This document shows, piece after piece, positions 1 through 11,043 of a DNA stretch of 64,000 bases. A model generated the notes under the pieces. It was not told the origin of the DNA. It saw nothing but the letters and a program-made list of their open reading frames with translations, and searched no databases. This DNA is from Paramacrobiotus metropolitanus (lineage: Eukaryota > Tardigrada > Eutardigrada > Parachela > Macrobiotidae): NCBI RefSeq assembly GCF_019649055.1, contig NW_026570468.1, positions 33,376 to 97,375 on the forward strand. The letters are read 5' to 3'. Each line of letters opens with the position of its first letter. Position 1 is the stretch's first letter. The position numbers and the translations under genes were made by a program.

Positions 1-159
1 GCGAAAAACGAATAGAGATCGAGTATTCTCTTGAAAATCAACATATTGTTTGCCATCCAGCAGGTGGTTTGTACTCTGAAAAACAATACTCCGATTACAT
101 TTTTAATCTCCGCTTTGACACTGACCTTACTGACTTGTCGAGCAAGTTCGTAAGGGGCA

Positions 160-415
160 CATGCCAGTATGACGAAGTCAGACGGATGTTTACAAACTGA
201 TTGAATTATTAGACAAATTTCAAAGGGAGACTGCACCCACAGTATGACATAGTTTAGCAGTGGTCGAGAAATTTAGTTACAGACGTAGTCTTGTGACGGA
301 GCACGTCTACAGTAAAATGACCTTTGTAAAAGACAGAAGAGAACGGACCCTCGAATCGAATCTTTCACTTTGCAATATGACACCCAAAATAATATTTTGA
401 CAGCACATGTTACAG
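160..415 (+). repeat. Dispersed repeat family, copy A
   Basis: AT-rich segment with a GAAGTC..TGTTTACAAACTGATT-like motif followed by a region ending CTCGAATCGAA..ACACCCAAAATA. The same succession of motifs recurs in direct orientation near 35.31-35.69 kb and inverted near 37.79-38.17 kb. No ORF is present. Edges are approximate because they come from reading, not alignment. It could be a non-autonomous DNA transposon or a degraded satellite; no terminal repeats were established. Confidence 0.55.
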
Positions 416-596
416 CTACTAACTGCAATCATAGAATGACTGCATAGGTTCCGTAACATTAGGTCGAAGAACGTTCGTATTTCCAAATTCCACGGTTTTC
501 CGGCACAAAAGTTTTAAAGCTCCTCAAGCCGGAGCTTTTGTTTAGATTCATTTTATTAGCACGCGTACAACTCGGCAGTTTTCTATTACGTCATAT

Positions 597-1571
597 ATGG
601 CTTTTTTTAACAACACCACGGCTCAGAACGCCAGCCAGCCGGCCGCTGCACAACTGGGCTGGACACCGTTACTGCTGGCATCCACAACCATCTCCTGTGC
701 GTCCTTCACCTGCAACGCCATCATGCTGCTTCTCCAGTTCCTACCGCAGACACTGGTCACATCTTTCACCATCTACCTCATCGCCATCTCCATCGGGAAT
801 ATTGTATGGCTGGTCGGCGTGCGGCCGCTCGCTGTTTACAGCTCGATTACGGGCGTATGGCCTGGAGGTCACGGCGTGTGTGCAACGTACACGTATTTCC
901 AGTTCGTTATCAGTCAAATACCCGTACTCATCCATGTCCTCATCTCTCTCAACCGTCTCTGGGCAGTCAGCTATCCCGCATCGTACCGGCAGATCCATCA
1001 TAAAAAGATGGCAGTTCTACTTTGTCTAGCAACTGTGGCATACGTCCACGTCGTGCATTTTACCATGTTTTTACTTGAGTTCTTTCACTACAGTCCAGCT
1101 GTTAAACCGAGTGGTTGCCAGCCGGGTGCCGGAGGGATACTCAACTGGCGACGGGTCGACATCATCATCCATCGCATCATTCCTCTTTTTCTGGTTTTGG
1201 GTATCTATATCCATATAATCTTTAAACGCTGGATGAAGAAACACGAGCAACAGGCTGTAAATCCAGCGTCCAGCCAAAATGCTACAGCTAGTACCAAAGC
1301 TGCGGGAGAAGCCGGTGGTCTAGAAAGGTTAGCAGGGATCATGCAAGCAGGACGACGTCGTTCGCTAATCAAGCGGCGTCAAGTGAAGCCCTTCATTATC
1401 CTGACTGCTACGTCAATAACGGTTTTCATTTGCTGGGTCCCGTCGGATGTTTACTGGGCACTGATTTATCTGAACTTTCGACTGCCCTATTGGGTATTTA
1501 ATATAACATCGACGTTGTACTCTCTGCAAATGTTTTTTGACCCCATAATGTGGCTGATCAGTCTACGATAA
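597..1571 (+). CDS. Intronless class-A-like 7TM receptor (GPCR 1)
   Basis: A 324-residue protein with seven hydrophobic segments at about residues 24-47, 56-77, 95-117, 138-160, 188-209, 266-289 and 300-322. The N-terminus has N-glycosylation sequons (NNTT near residue 5, NAS at 11) and no obvious signal peptide. C95 at the top of TM3 and C174 in extracellular loop 2 are placed to form the class-A disulfide. The DRY position reads NRLW (119-122), TM6 has CWVP (279-282), and the NPxxY position reads DPIMW (315-319), so this is a divergent lineage-expanded rhodopsin-like family. The basic third intracellular loop (210-265) would face G proteins. The ATG is the first in frame and aligns with its paralogs. 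The ligand is unknown; a chemosensory role is only a guess. It pairs convergently with the minus-strand gene at 2867. Confidence 0.88.
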   Translation: MAFFNNTTAQNASQPAAAQLGWTPLLLASTTISCASFTCNAIMLLLQFLPQTLVTSFTIYLIAISIGNIVWLVGVRPLAVYSSITGVWPGGHGVCATYTYFQFVISQIPVLIHVLISLNRLWAVSYPASYRQIHHKKMAVLLCLATVAYVHVVHFTMFLLEFFHYSPAVKPSGCQPGAGGILNWRRVDIIIHRIIPLFLVLGIYIHIIFKRWMKKHEQQAVNPASSQNATASTKAAGEAGGLERLAGIMQAGRRRSLIKRRQVKPFIILTATSITVFICWVPSDVYWALIYLNFRLPYWVFNITSTLYSLQMFFDPIMWLISLR

Positions 1572-2866
1572 CAGTACCCCGTGCATTTTACTCGAAAAGA
1601 TGTTTTATTGGGTTATTCAAATCAACGTTGGTTAAACACAAGATCACTTAAGCACTGGTTAAACGCCAGATCACGCAGTACGTACAAGTATTTCTTTTCC
1701 GCATATAATACACTTCGTCCAAGACTCCAAACTCTTACCGCTACAGAACGTTTCGTGAACGCAAGCAGCATTGCCTTGCATTAAAGCGACATTAAACATA
1801 TTTATAGATTAGGTGCATTTTTTAAAGTTGAATAATGTATTGTCTTAATGATTTGTCAATTTCGAATAGCAAGAGTTTTTTCTTGTGAAATAAATACAAT
1901 AGATCACACGTTAATGGAGATTTTGTCCATGAAAACATGTTCTTGAAATGGGTCGATTTAAATGATCAAAGAGGTAGAACGCGCTATACGTTATGGACAC
2001 CCTACCGGACTCTGACGGCATATCCGAAGTGATTTTGGTGTAACTTTGAATGTCATTTGCTGTTACCGCATACGATAATTGGCATGCCGCAGTTTATGGT
2101 AATGCAAAATTTTCTAACATTGTCTGTGGGGTGCCAAGTACAGATATAACGCAACCATTTCAGGAATCAGCACCCCCAGACTTTCTATCTGGAACAATAA
2201 TAGCGACACCGAATGTGTTTTGAGCATGCCGCTCTTAATTTGTGAAAGACTAATCATGTACGTAATTTAATCGACTGCTCCTTCTGCCTTTGGTTCAGAT
2301 CAATCGGGGATGAAATTCGTTAATCGTTAATAAGAACTAAAGATGCTGCTAACGTTCAAAGACATCGTGCGATCAAAAATGATCAAAAATCAGTGCTTAG
2401 AACCTAAGTAGGGTAAGTAATTAAACCGTAAGCGAAGTGGAAACAAGTTCTCGATCTCATATTGTAGTGGGCTACTGGGCTCAGTGGGCTAAATGGGCTA
2501 CCTGCTCTGATTCGAATTTAATTAAATTAATTAAATTAAATTAAATTAGTAATGTCTAAACACGATGCTTCAAAATCTACGCGTATACGGCGTATTTAAT
2601 TAATAAATTGCACACATTTCGAATTGCAATACAATGAATGATGCAAGCAAAAGCAGTTAAAAAGCCAATATCACGATACCATGGGCGACACGCTTTTAAG
2701 GTGTGGCTAACAAAGCCTGGACCAACGTAATGCATCTTAATGTAAATTTACTGGCGCTTTGACCTAACCTTTAAACGCTTGATTTTTCTTTTTCGGCATT
2801 ACCATAGGATAGTTTTGGGATAATCAGGGGCGCTGAAGAGAACTAAGTGGTATTACTCAAGCTCTT
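1572..2866. other. Spacer between convergent GPCR genes
   Basis: No supportable gene. AT-rich, short chance ORFs only. It contains a short TTAAA-type microsatellite near 2515-2548 and a stretch of repeated GGGCTA-like words just before it. Confidence 0.6.
2515..2548. repeat. (TTAAA)n microsatellite
   Basis: Several imperfect tandem TTAAA/TTAAATTAA units in the spacer between GPCR 1 and GPCR 2. Confidence 0.75.
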
Positions 2867-3829
2867 TTACTTCAGGCTTAAAAGCCACATAAGCGGGTCA
2901 AAAATTGTTTGCAGAGCCGTCAGAATAATGCTGACGTTGAAAGTCCAGAAAGGCATTTGGATGCCGGCGTAGAGCATTGCCCAGTAGATATCGGCGGGAA
3001 GCCAGCAAACCAGCACGCTAAGCGTCGTCATCGTCAGGACCAGAAACGGTTTGACCTTTCTTTGCCGAGCATACTTCCTTCTCAGTCGGCGAGACCTCAC
3101 TCCCTCTGTGGCACTTGCCTTCGTCTCGCTGCCACTAACTCCTTGGCTCGTTCCAGCGTTGCTATCATTATTAACCGCCCGCCTGTTCTTCCAGCGCGTC
3201 ACTGTCATGTAAATATAAATCCCGATCACCAGCAGCAGCGGAATAAACCGGTGCAGAACGATATCCGCGCGTCGCCACTCCAGAATGCCTCCCGCGCCGG
3301 GTTGGCAGTTGTTGTGTCGGCCGGGCGGACTGTAGTAGAAGAATTCCAGCAAGAAGAGGGAAGTGCACAAGATGGACATAGCTACCGTCCCCAGACACAG
3401 TAACGCCGCCGTCTTTTGGCTGTGGTGTCGCCGGTACGAGTGAGGATACTGGAAAGCCCATAGACGGTTCACCGAGATGAGGACGTGCAGGAATACCGGG
3501 ATCTGCGTGATGACAAACTGTACGTACATGTACAGGATACATACGGGTTGGCCGCCGGGCCAGGCGCCCCGGACAGTGTTGATTACGGCGATGACCCGCA
3601 TCACGGCCAAACCGGGAAGATTACTGATGCAGATGAAAATCAGGTAAATGGTGAAGGAGGTTAAGCGCATTCGCGGTGACAGTTGTAGCAGCAGTATACC
3701 TATGTTTAGAATGACGGCGATGGCAGCAATGGCGGTCAAGAAGCCAAGTATGGGATTCCATCCGGGTCGGGTGCCGCCAGACTGCGTGGCATTAAACTGG
3801 CGAAATGTTGTGTTATTAGCGGCATCCAT
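2867..3829 (-). CDS. Intronless class-A-like 7TM receptor (GPCR 2)
   Basis: The ATG at 3829 (reading MDAANNTT) gives a 320-residue 7TM protein. In-frame codons further upstream begin with TTG, not ATG. It shares the family hallmarks: an N-terminal NNTT/NAT sequon cluster, the PGW motif before TM1, WPGG and a Cys at the top of TM3, NRLW in place of DRY, the CQPGAGG loop-2 signature, CWLP in TM6 and DPLMW in TM7. The third intracellular loop is Ser/Gly/Arg-rich. Degenerate minus-strand relatives lie at 39814-40660 and 37500-37650, each next to a plus-strand GPCR, so the convergent pair is a duplicated unit. No frame lesion is visible, so it is probably functional. Ligand unknown. Confidence 0.87.
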   Translation of the reverse strand: MDAANNTTFRQFNATQSGGTRPGWNPILGFLTAIAAIAVILNIGILLLQLSPRMRLTSFTIYLIFICISNLPGLAVMRVIAVINTVRGAWPGGQPVCILYMYVQFVITQIPVFLHVLISVNRLWAFQYPHSYRRHHSQKTAALLCLGTVAMSILCTSLFLLEFFYYSPPGRHNNCQPGAGGILEWRRADIVLHRFIPLLLVIGIYIYMTVTRWKNRRAVNNDSNAGTSQGVSGSETKASATEGVRSRRLRRKYARQRKVKPFLVLTMTTLSVLVCWLPADIYWAMLYAGIQMPFWTFNVSIILTALQTIFDPLMWLLSLK

Positions 3830-5026
3830 CAGAAACAGGTTTTTTTTCAAATATTGATAAACAAACGGGAATGCACTGATATTTGTAGATGGATGGTGAC
3901 AATCTCGAGCTCCAAATATACAGTAACTGCCGTCTTTAGTAGAGACAAAAGGATCGCGGAAACTGATTTGTAATTTTTAATTGTGCTCAAATGAATTTCG
4001 ATGTTTGCATCAGACCCTGGATTCCGGAATATGAGGATGTAATCCAAATGAACCATGAGAAAGGAAGTTAATTTCCTGTATGAATTAACAGAAAAGATAA
4101 CAGCCTACACATGACGCGCGCGTGGGATGTTATTTATGCTGCCGCTTGTCTGTCTACACAGAATCAATGAGATTTGCGGTAATATTCCAGGCCAAATAAC
4201 AAGACATTCAACGACGACTGCCATGCTATAATTATGACCTTTTTGATGCTTACGCAATAACATATCAAAACAATAGATGCAATCCGAAAACAAGAAAAAA
4301 ACCAGCTGGTGATCGCTTTGTGCGGGAATCAAAGAAAACCGACCTTATGACGCACTACGCCGCCGATAAGAAAAGAAAGTAATCCGCTCACTTCTGCTCG
4401 TTTGCATAAGTCTTACGTATACGTAGATGTAGAGTGTAGAGATATCGCAATTGCAAGGCTAACCGCTTGGCGTACGCAATCGATTTCCTGCTTATGCACT
4501 GGGATACGGTCAAGACTACAACGGAGGTATCTGTCTCCGCATTTGTCAGTTCATTTTTAACCAGCTCCTCCCAGCAAGAATTCTATTATGTGGTTACATC
4601 ATTAATTGGATCGTTTAGTGGCAGTTGCCGGTGCCGACGTAAACAAGCCTATCGGAAAGGAGGTAAACCATATTTCTTTTAAAAGCTGTCCAATATTCCG
4701 GCATATTTGAAAAAGGCAGCATTCAACGGTACGATACCAGTATCCGGGACAACCGAGATTCTGTAAAGTAGCCGTAATTACGGCAGTCATGGCAAGCAAA
4801 AGTATGTAGCGGTTAAAGGTCATCCTGACGCTGTTCTCATGTTAACACTCGAACAGTGGCTGGCCAAACTACTTTCGCGGACCACCTATTCCAGACATCC
4901 GATCCATCGTCTCCAGCACTCTTATAACAACAATCGTGCACGGTTTTTCGCTTCCTGGAAAAAGTGATAGTGGCGTAAGCGCTTGTATAATCAAGCTAAT
5001 TAACGCGTTAACACAAGTTAGCAGCG

Positions 5027-5064
5027 TGCAAATCCGTACAACGAGCTCGTTGTACGGATTTGCA
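5027..5064. repeat. Perfect 38-bp palindrome 1
   Basis: 19-nt arms meet at 5045/5046 with no spacer (centre ACGAG/CTCGT). The paralogous site near 41.9 kb has only one arm, so the second arm was added in this copy. Confidence 0.9.
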
Positions 5065-5073
5065 AATTAGGTT

Positions 5074-5111
5074 AGCTGAACAAATTAGGCTCGAGCCTAA
5101 TTTGTTCAGCT
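5074..5111. repeat. Perfect 38-bp palindrome 2
   Basis: 19-nt arms meet at 5092/5093 (centre GGCTC/GAGCC), only 9 bp after palindrome 1. Together they are the footprint of one inverted duplication of local sequence. Confidence 0.9.
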
Positions 5112-5363
5112 CATCCCTGAATCAGCGGAATATAAGACGACGGTCATGTGATAGATGGGCTGGAATGCTGGCATCAATTTCCTGATTTCTAACGGCTAAA
5201 TGTCACCGGATTTTGGAATACGGTAAGAGGATTTAACTGCATACCGCAGTATAGGACAAGGTCATGGTTCTATTGCAGATACATTCCGTAAAATCGTCTA
5301 CGTGGACGTTGACCTTTCATTAGAGTTCTCCTAATTGTCCTACAGTGAACCGGTAGCTGAATA

Positions 5364-6338
5364 ATGAATTCCACTAGCAACACTACAATTACCTTCAACA
5401 CCACTCAGCCGGCAGCTGCACCATCAGGCTGGACGCCCGTCCTGGTCATGATGGCCCTCATTGCTGGTATCTCATTTTCATTAAACGCCGTCATGCTCCT
5501 GCTACAGTTCCTCCCGCAAACCCGCATCACATCCTTCACCGTGTACCTGATTGCCATATCCATTGGAAATCTCGGCTATTTAGCCATCGTCCGGCCGATC
5601 GGGATTATGACCACCGCAACGGGAGCATTCCCCGGCGGTTTGGCATTATGTATGTTTTACATGTACGTGCAGTTTGTCATCTGTCAATTGCCGGTACTGG
5701 TGCACGCCCTCATCTCCATCAACCGGTTCTGGGCGATCAGGTACCCCGTATCCTACCGGCATCGTCATCATAAAAAGATGGCCATTTCGTTGTGCGCCGG
5801 CGTGCTGCTGTACGTCCACGTGGTGCAGTTTCCTATGCTCATGGTGGAATACTTAAGTATCAGCCCTATCAAGGAAGGTTGCCAGGTGACCAGCGCCTCG
5901 TGGATGCCCTGGCGCATCGCCGATATCGTTCTGCATCGCTTCGTGCCGCTGATTCTAGTCATCGGAATTTACATCTACATTATTGTCACGAAATGGAAAA
6001 AGAAGCGTGCTGTTGATCACCACGAAATGAGCGCCGTCTCCACGCAGAATGGCACAGTTTTCACGAAGGCGGATATTGTCGAGGATGATGATGAAAGGGC
6101 CGCCGAAAAGAAACCCAAAGGGAAGAAGTCCCCAGGGAAGAAGCGGCAGGTTAAGCCGTTTATCGTACTAACGATGACCTCAGTTTCCGTGCTGCTGTGC
6201 TGGATTCCCGCGGATGTGTATTGGACGATGCTGTACGTGGGATTCCGCTTACCCGGCTGGGCCTACACAATAATCAGTACTTTATACAGTCTGCAAATGA
6301 TTTTCGACCCTCTGATGTGGATGATTAGCCTGAAATAA
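5364..6338 (+). CDS. Intronless class-A-like 7TM receptor (GPCR 3)
   Basis: A 324-residue 7TM protein with an Asn/Thr-rich N-terminus (several N-x-T sequons), Cys in TM3 and loop 2, NRFW in place of DRY, CWIP in TM6 and DPLMW in TM7. The third intracellular loop is long, acidic then Lys-rich (EDDDERA followed by a KPKGKKSPGKK-like stretch). Loop 2 differs from GPCR 1 and 2 (no CQPGAGG), marking a second subfamily. Its closest relative in the window is the copy at 42178-43153, including the same intracellular-loop architecture. The ATG is the first in frame. No lesions; probably functional. Ligand unknown. Confidence 0.88.
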   Translation: MNSTSNTTITFNTTQPAAAPSGWTPVLVMMALIAGISFSLNAVMLLLQFLPQTRITSFTVYLIAISIGNLGYLAIVRPIGIMTTATGAFPGGLALCMFYMYVQFVICQLPVLVHALISINRFWAIRYPVSYRHRHHKKMAISLCAGVLLYVHVVQFPMLMVEYLSISPIKEGCQVTSASWMPWRIADIVLHRFVPLILVIGIYIYIIVTKWKKKRAVDHHEMSAVSTQNGTVFTKADIVEDDDERAAEKKPKGKKSPGKKRQVKPFIVLTMTSVSVLLCWIPADVYWTMLYVGFRLPGWAYTIISTLYSLQMIFDPLMWMISLK

Positions 6339-8950
6339 CCGAGTAGTGCTATATACTGTATTATAATTTATAAGTACCTAGTTCGTAAATTTGCTGATCG
6401 AGTATTGCTGTCTACTTTTGGCTGGCGAACCTTATCAGAATCTTAGTGGCTAATGGTGGCTCTTTCAGCTGTGCACACAATAATTACGGGTCGTTAATAA
6501 TGCGTTCCTTTAGGTTTCTCGCGGATCTTTCCGTAACACCTGTGTCGTTTGAGGCACCTCACATACAGTACATGAAAAATTTTTTGCACTTGATAGCGTG
6601 AATAAAAGTGTTCGTTTGTATCATATTCTCATTCGATTTGAAACAGTAATAGTCGTTTACCTGAATTAGCGATCGTACAACTGAGATCCATCCGCGGAAG
6701 GCGAAAGTCCCTTCGGTCGGTAATTAGGAAGAAACTCCTAAATGAGTGTGACATTCAGACTTCTTCTGTCAGCGAAGTAGACAAGAGATGGCAATGTGTT
6801 TTAGGTCGAAAGCTTTGGTAGTAGCCATAAGGCGGACCAGTGAAAAAGTAGCTGTCTGTTGGCCGCTTAACAGAATATCGTTTGGACTGCTAAAATCCAG
6901 GTTTGGCTGCAACTGCTGCAAGAACGATAAATAAAATTGTCAGGCTGACGTTATTACGTACGAGTTACGACAACGCTTAACGGTTTCGGTCACCATTTTT
7001 GCAGCCACGGCCCACGAGTGTTTCCATATCCAGTCTCATCAGTGACCCCGGTGCGTGTCGTGTTAAGCCCTTGCGAACAATAGACAATCCCTTTAAGGTT
7101 AGTGCGGGCGCTTCCATTAACAATCGAAGTCGAGGGACTGGTTGACACCATCACAGGCGCTGTACTGGGCGTGGCCACATTTAATTTGGAATTCGGCATT
7201 CAATTTGTCCACCATTGCTGTTGGTAAACCGGTTGGACGAAATGCACAGCTCATAGAGAGTCTCAACAAACATCGGTCCTTCACAAATATCGCCTCAGTT
7301 GACTGGGGATACTCAATATTTTCCAAGCCTTGTCGTAGTTGGACCAAAGCACCATCAGACTAGTGATGCGTTAATCTGCAAGTGTGAAGGTTCGTATGTG
7401 ACACTAACTCTGTTAAGCCGAAAGCGCTAGACTTTATACACGAAGTTTATACGTATCGACGTCGAGTTTCTACGAGTATCATGTAACCGGTTTAGCACGT
7501 AATTTTGCGTTTTGTCAGCACTAATTGTGAAAAACCCATTAAAGTCGCTGGTTTTAAAGTCAATGTTCCAGAATGCCGAATTATGTATAATGCCGATACA
7601 TGTCCTGCCCGTAATTCTTAGTTGAACAAGGTGCAGTGTGAGTAAGCGATGGTTTTTGTCTGTAAAGTGCCATTCAGCGATAGTTAATTGTTTTCATAAA
7701 CGGGGATTGTTTTCATGTTCAAATTTCATAATTATGTCTATTGTAACTTATTTCACACAGACTGTTGTAACAACACTATGCGAGTTTTGGTTTTAATCGT
7801 TAGATGGCATAAACGCACTTTAAGGCACGTTATGCAGTTGATCAGTTTTTAAATCCAAAGGTCAATACTTTATCAAAAACGGATGCAGTCACTGCATCGC
7901 TTATCGACAAACATATATTACGTACCATATGTGCTCCGCGCTAATAATTTCAAATATGTAGATTGATTGTAGCCTCCCTGTAAATATTTTGGTATACGAA
8001 CGTTAACAGTTTTCCACTCGTAAGTTTAATGTTGCTGTCGTCTTTAATTAATCAATTAACATGCCACAAGCGATACATTCATTATATTTGCTTTGTTTCA
8101 TGTTGTCACGAAGCGTTCCCTTAACTGACCCGTTTTCCAATTTTTACGACCATTAAGGGTACAGGGCACATCTTAGAATCGATACTGACATGCAATAATA
8201 CTCATTCTCACCAATTAAAAAGCAGCATAATAAACTTACTGACAGAAACATTTGCAGCTATGTCTGATGCGCATTTAATACTGTAGTAAAATATTAGACT
8301 ACAAAAGAAACTTCGAGTATCAATTCGAAGTTTCGATTTCGAGAACTTTCGATTTAAAGTATTAAAAATCCGTTGGCAAACACTCGTAGGATATTTAAGT
8401 ACGTACCTGTAAATCAAAGCATCTAGAGAATGTGGATTCAAATTCTGTCACCTGAGTATCTTATTTTGCGTACAGTAAGCGATATCGTTTTTCGCGGTAA
8501 GGTAAAGAGTGCATTCCATCGAATATCGGTACTGTTTGCTGTGCAGCTATTACGAAGACTCAGACATTCCCGTATCTTTCCAACGCCAGTTGGTTTTTTG
8601 TGCATAATGCGCAGTAGATAACGACGGGTAACGTGTGTCATCACGATCCGGAACTTATCTGCGCTCCGAATGGTCAAAACAACTATACCGCACGTATTCA
8701 AGATACCGCGCTGCACAGCTCCGTTTTCTAACATACCCGTCCTTATCTCTATGAATCATAACTTATGCACCATAGTGCGCTGCACTGGCCGTATACCAGC
8801 CAACAGAGAAAGATGTCTGACTTTTCGTATTAACGCCTTCTGAAAAATATAACTCCGGTTTCTTTTTTAATTTCCGTTTTGCCTCTGACGTTAGCGTCTT
8901 AGCGATCCGTGGGATAGCTGAGAATGAGCGCCCCGGAATGCCTGCCACCC
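6339..8950. other. Gene-poor flank before the giant retroelement
   Basis: No gene I can support. Short ORFs near 6990-7363 overlap in several frames and look random. At most one minus-strand frame near 7000-7350 might be a fragment of a lost gene. Confidence 0.5.
8947..8950. repeat. Target-site duplication, left copy (ACCC)
   Basis: ACCC directly precedes the left LTR and is repeated directly after the right LTR at 35245-35248. A 4-bp duplication fits Ty3/gypsy integrases. Confidence 0.7.
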
Positions 8951-9483
8951 TGTCGTGTGAAGAGACTCTGTACGGTTTAGTGTAAGAGACTAACCACTTC
9001 CCTGCCACGACTCAATCGGTAGAGCAACTCTTAAATCAACTGTTACAATAGAAACTGGAGGAAACTATCAGGAACACGAAGAATCTGGAATCCCTAAGCA
9101 ATTGTGCCGGATACTCCTAACTTCCGGTCGTTACATATGCGGGTCGGACGTAGTACGAGCATACCGTGTTTACCACGCTATAATCCGATACAAATTACGA
9201 ACGTCGATAATCACAGAAGATGCTTTACTCCGCTAACACACAATCATATGCACAACTCAGGAAAGTTAAAAAGCAAGTAGTCTCGAAATCTGAAATCCAA
9301 GACTGCTACCGATATTAGAGACGACATGAGAATTTATAGACTAAAAGTAAACATCAAATACACCGCTAAGCCATAACTGAGTAACGAATCACAGAACTGA
9401 TTAACTGATATCCGTGTTGCAGGTAAAGGCGGACAGTCAGTGGATGTACGGTGGAATCCTCGTACGTACTCCTCTCCACGTCA
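8951..9483 (-). repeat. 3' LTR of the giant element
   Basis: 533 bp, matching 34708-35244 except for two adjacent substitutions near the TATA box and three indels of 1, 3 and 2 nt. In element sense it starts TGACGTGGAG and ends CACACGACA. Confidence 0.95.
9010..9037 (+). other. tRNA-Lys D-arm/anticodon-arm-like segment in the 3' LTR
   Basis: On the plus strand this reads ACTCAATCGGTAGAGCA followed by ACTCTTAAATC. It resembles the D-arm and the CUU anticodon loop of eukaryotic tRNA-Lys(CUU), the tRNA whose 3' end matches the PBS. The element RNA therefore carries the complement. The same segment is in the 5' LTR. Confidence 0.6.
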
Positions 9484-9494
9484 CCCCCACAAAC
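9484..9494 (-). promoter_or_regulatory. Polypurine tract (PPT) for plus-strand DNA priming
   Basis: In element sense GTTTGTGGGGG directly abuts the 3' LTR start TGACGTGG. The position and G-run fit a PPT. It has internal copies at 29097-29110 and 29253-29263. Confidence 0.75.
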
Positions 9495-10064
9495 GGTTTT
9501 TTGCTCCCGCAAACGTAAACAAATCCATCCAGTCCATCCCGCTGGATTGTGTAGCGCTTCATCCTCCATCCTGATCCTCTCTCCCATCCTGCACAATCCG
9601 CGCATGTCCATCCGATGCCCAATGACTGTACGCCTGATCCGGTTAGTGTTAGTGTTAGATCTGATCCTTAGCGTCAATGGCATCCGGAAGTCCATGGGAT
9701 TGGCGAGTGGAGGTCCAGGGTCCAGGGAGGCTAATTTCTACTACTAACTACTATAGTGCCGTATAATTGTGATATTTCTCTATGATGTACCAACTGGCAC
9801 TAGGCTTTATTTACACGTTTAAATGTACTGAAGTGCGGTGTGAATATTGGTTTATAAAATGCAAGAGACCAAAAACGATAACTTCTGCTGCTTTTAATTA
9901 TTAAGCAAAATTCCCGTAGAAAATGCAATAAGGAAAACACAGAGAATCCGACACCAAAATTATACTGCGGATTCGCATACGAAATAAAACTTTAAATTGA
10001 ACAGATACAAAACACAAATAGGACGTTGATAATTATTACATTTCATATTCCGCTGCACGAAACA
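9495..10064. other. Untranslated 3' region of the element
   Basis: No gene. The first ~130 bp are pyrimidine-rich on the plus strand, so purine-rich in element RNA, with repeated CCATCC words. A TTTATT near 9806 gives AATAAA in element sense, a possible poly(A) signal for the last accessory gene. Confidence 0.5.
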
Positions 10065-10646
10065 TTATTCCTTACGCGGATAATTGTGGAGGCTAATGAT
10101 GGAGACAAACCTCGGGCGCACATCTTCTTTATCTTCATCAACATCCATCGGAATAACTGGGCGATACGGAATTTCTTCAGACGGAGCTCGAACCACAAGT
10201 TCAGCTACTGGCTCCTCGGGCTCTTCCTCCTGTTGTTTTCCTGTCTCGGACGGCTCTTTCTCATACTGCTCGTAGAATCCTTCAGACCATTCGTTGTATG
10301 CGTCGACATCGAAGGTATCAGGAGCGGACCACGGCTCGTCAGGGTTCTTCTTAATCAATGTGCCCGATGAGTTATTCGTCAAATGCAGTTTCATTGATCG
10401 AATCCATCGCTGCTTATCCTCGTCGTCCTCAATCACATCAAGAATCGAACCAACTTGTTCTTCCAAAGCATACTGTCGATCCCATTCCTCATTCTGACGG
10501 CGAACTTCATCCATGTTTTCCGTTGCCTGAATGTAGACCATTGAAGCAGCTAACATCTGCTCACATTCTGCCTTTGCACGATCATACGCTTCTAACGCTT
10601 CAATGCCTAAACGTCTCGCTCGACCGGTAATGATACGACGGGGCAT
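10065..10646 (-). CDS. Accessory protein A of the giant element (unknown function)
   Basis: Using the ATG at 10646 (reading MPRRII) gives 193 residues. The ORF stays open upstream, but only through codons that look like leader. The N-terminus is basic (RR..GRARR), the middle is helical and charged, and the C-terminal third is strongly acidic and Glu-rich with the short motif PMDVDED. No transmembrane segment, zinc motif or enzyme signature is visible. PMDVD also occurs in accessory protein C, hinting at a shared partner or origin. It is the last gene before the PPT. I do not recognise the family. Confidence 0.6.
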   Translation of the reverse strand: MPRRIITGRARRLGIEALEAYDRAKAECEQMLAASMVYIQATENMDEVRRQNEEWDRQYALEEQVGSILDVIEDDEDKQRWIRSMKLHLTNNSSGTLIKKNPDEPWSAPDTFDVDAYNEWSEGFYEQYEKEPSETGKQQEEEPEEPVAELVVRAPSEEIPYRPVIPMDVDEDKEDVRPRFVSIISLHNYPRKE

Positions 10647-11043
10647 GACGACGACAATAGAGGTACAAATTAAAACCAAAAATATTCAGAATTGAAAGGT
10701 AGGATCTGAACTGTACAATGTAAAGTGATATTAAATAGCAACTGCGACTTTTCCACCAGCTACATCGAACTGTGTACAGTACACTGTGTGTGATTTTAGG
10801 CAAACTGCCATATGAAAGGAGTGTGCACCGGAAGTACTAATAATTCGGATTTTATTTTTTATTCTAAGATCATATCGCATTTTTGCATTCAATATCAAAA
10901 ATGCCCATTACCACACGTTATTCTAAAGTATTACAAATTTCATATAAAATTAATCCAATTAACATAACTTAATTAACACTGGACAGTCGCTGTCAATTTC
11001 ACTCTAACAGACGATCCAAACAAACTTTATTAATAATTTTAAT
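10647..11043. other. Spacer between accessory genes A and B
   Basis: No gene. AT-rich. TTTATT at 11026-11031 is AATAAA in element sense, 13 nt past the stop of gene B, and is a good poly(A) signal for it. This suggests the accessory genes have their own transcript ends. Confidence 0.55.

Larger units (their letters stand above)
3830..5363. other. Spacer paralogous to 40.66-42.18 kb
   Basis: No convincing gene. Scattered stretches align by eye with the spacer between the GPCR copies at 39.8-40.7 and 42.2 kb, for example near 4100-4340 and 4960-5230. This supports a block duplication. The block holds two perfect palindromes listed separately. Confidence 0.6.

Noticed and set aside
538-1029. 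ORFs overlapping GPCR genes in other frames or on the other strand
   Set aside because: They are shadows of the GPCR frames, with no conserved features of their own. The same applies at 2.9-3.5, 5.7-6.0, 36.0-36.5, 38.5-39.3 and 42.2-42.8 kb.
7117-7363. Possible gene in the 6.3-8.9 kb flank
   Set aside because: Frames on both strands overlap and none shows a domain, a good start context or splice sites.
9495-10064. CRISPR-like or satellite array after the 3' LTR
   Set aside because: The repeated CCATCC and GTTAGT words are too short and irregular. No CRISPR array exists in the window.
10441-10465. B-box-like word inside accessory gene A
   Set aside because: It is explained by coding sequence and has no A-box or cloverleaf around it.
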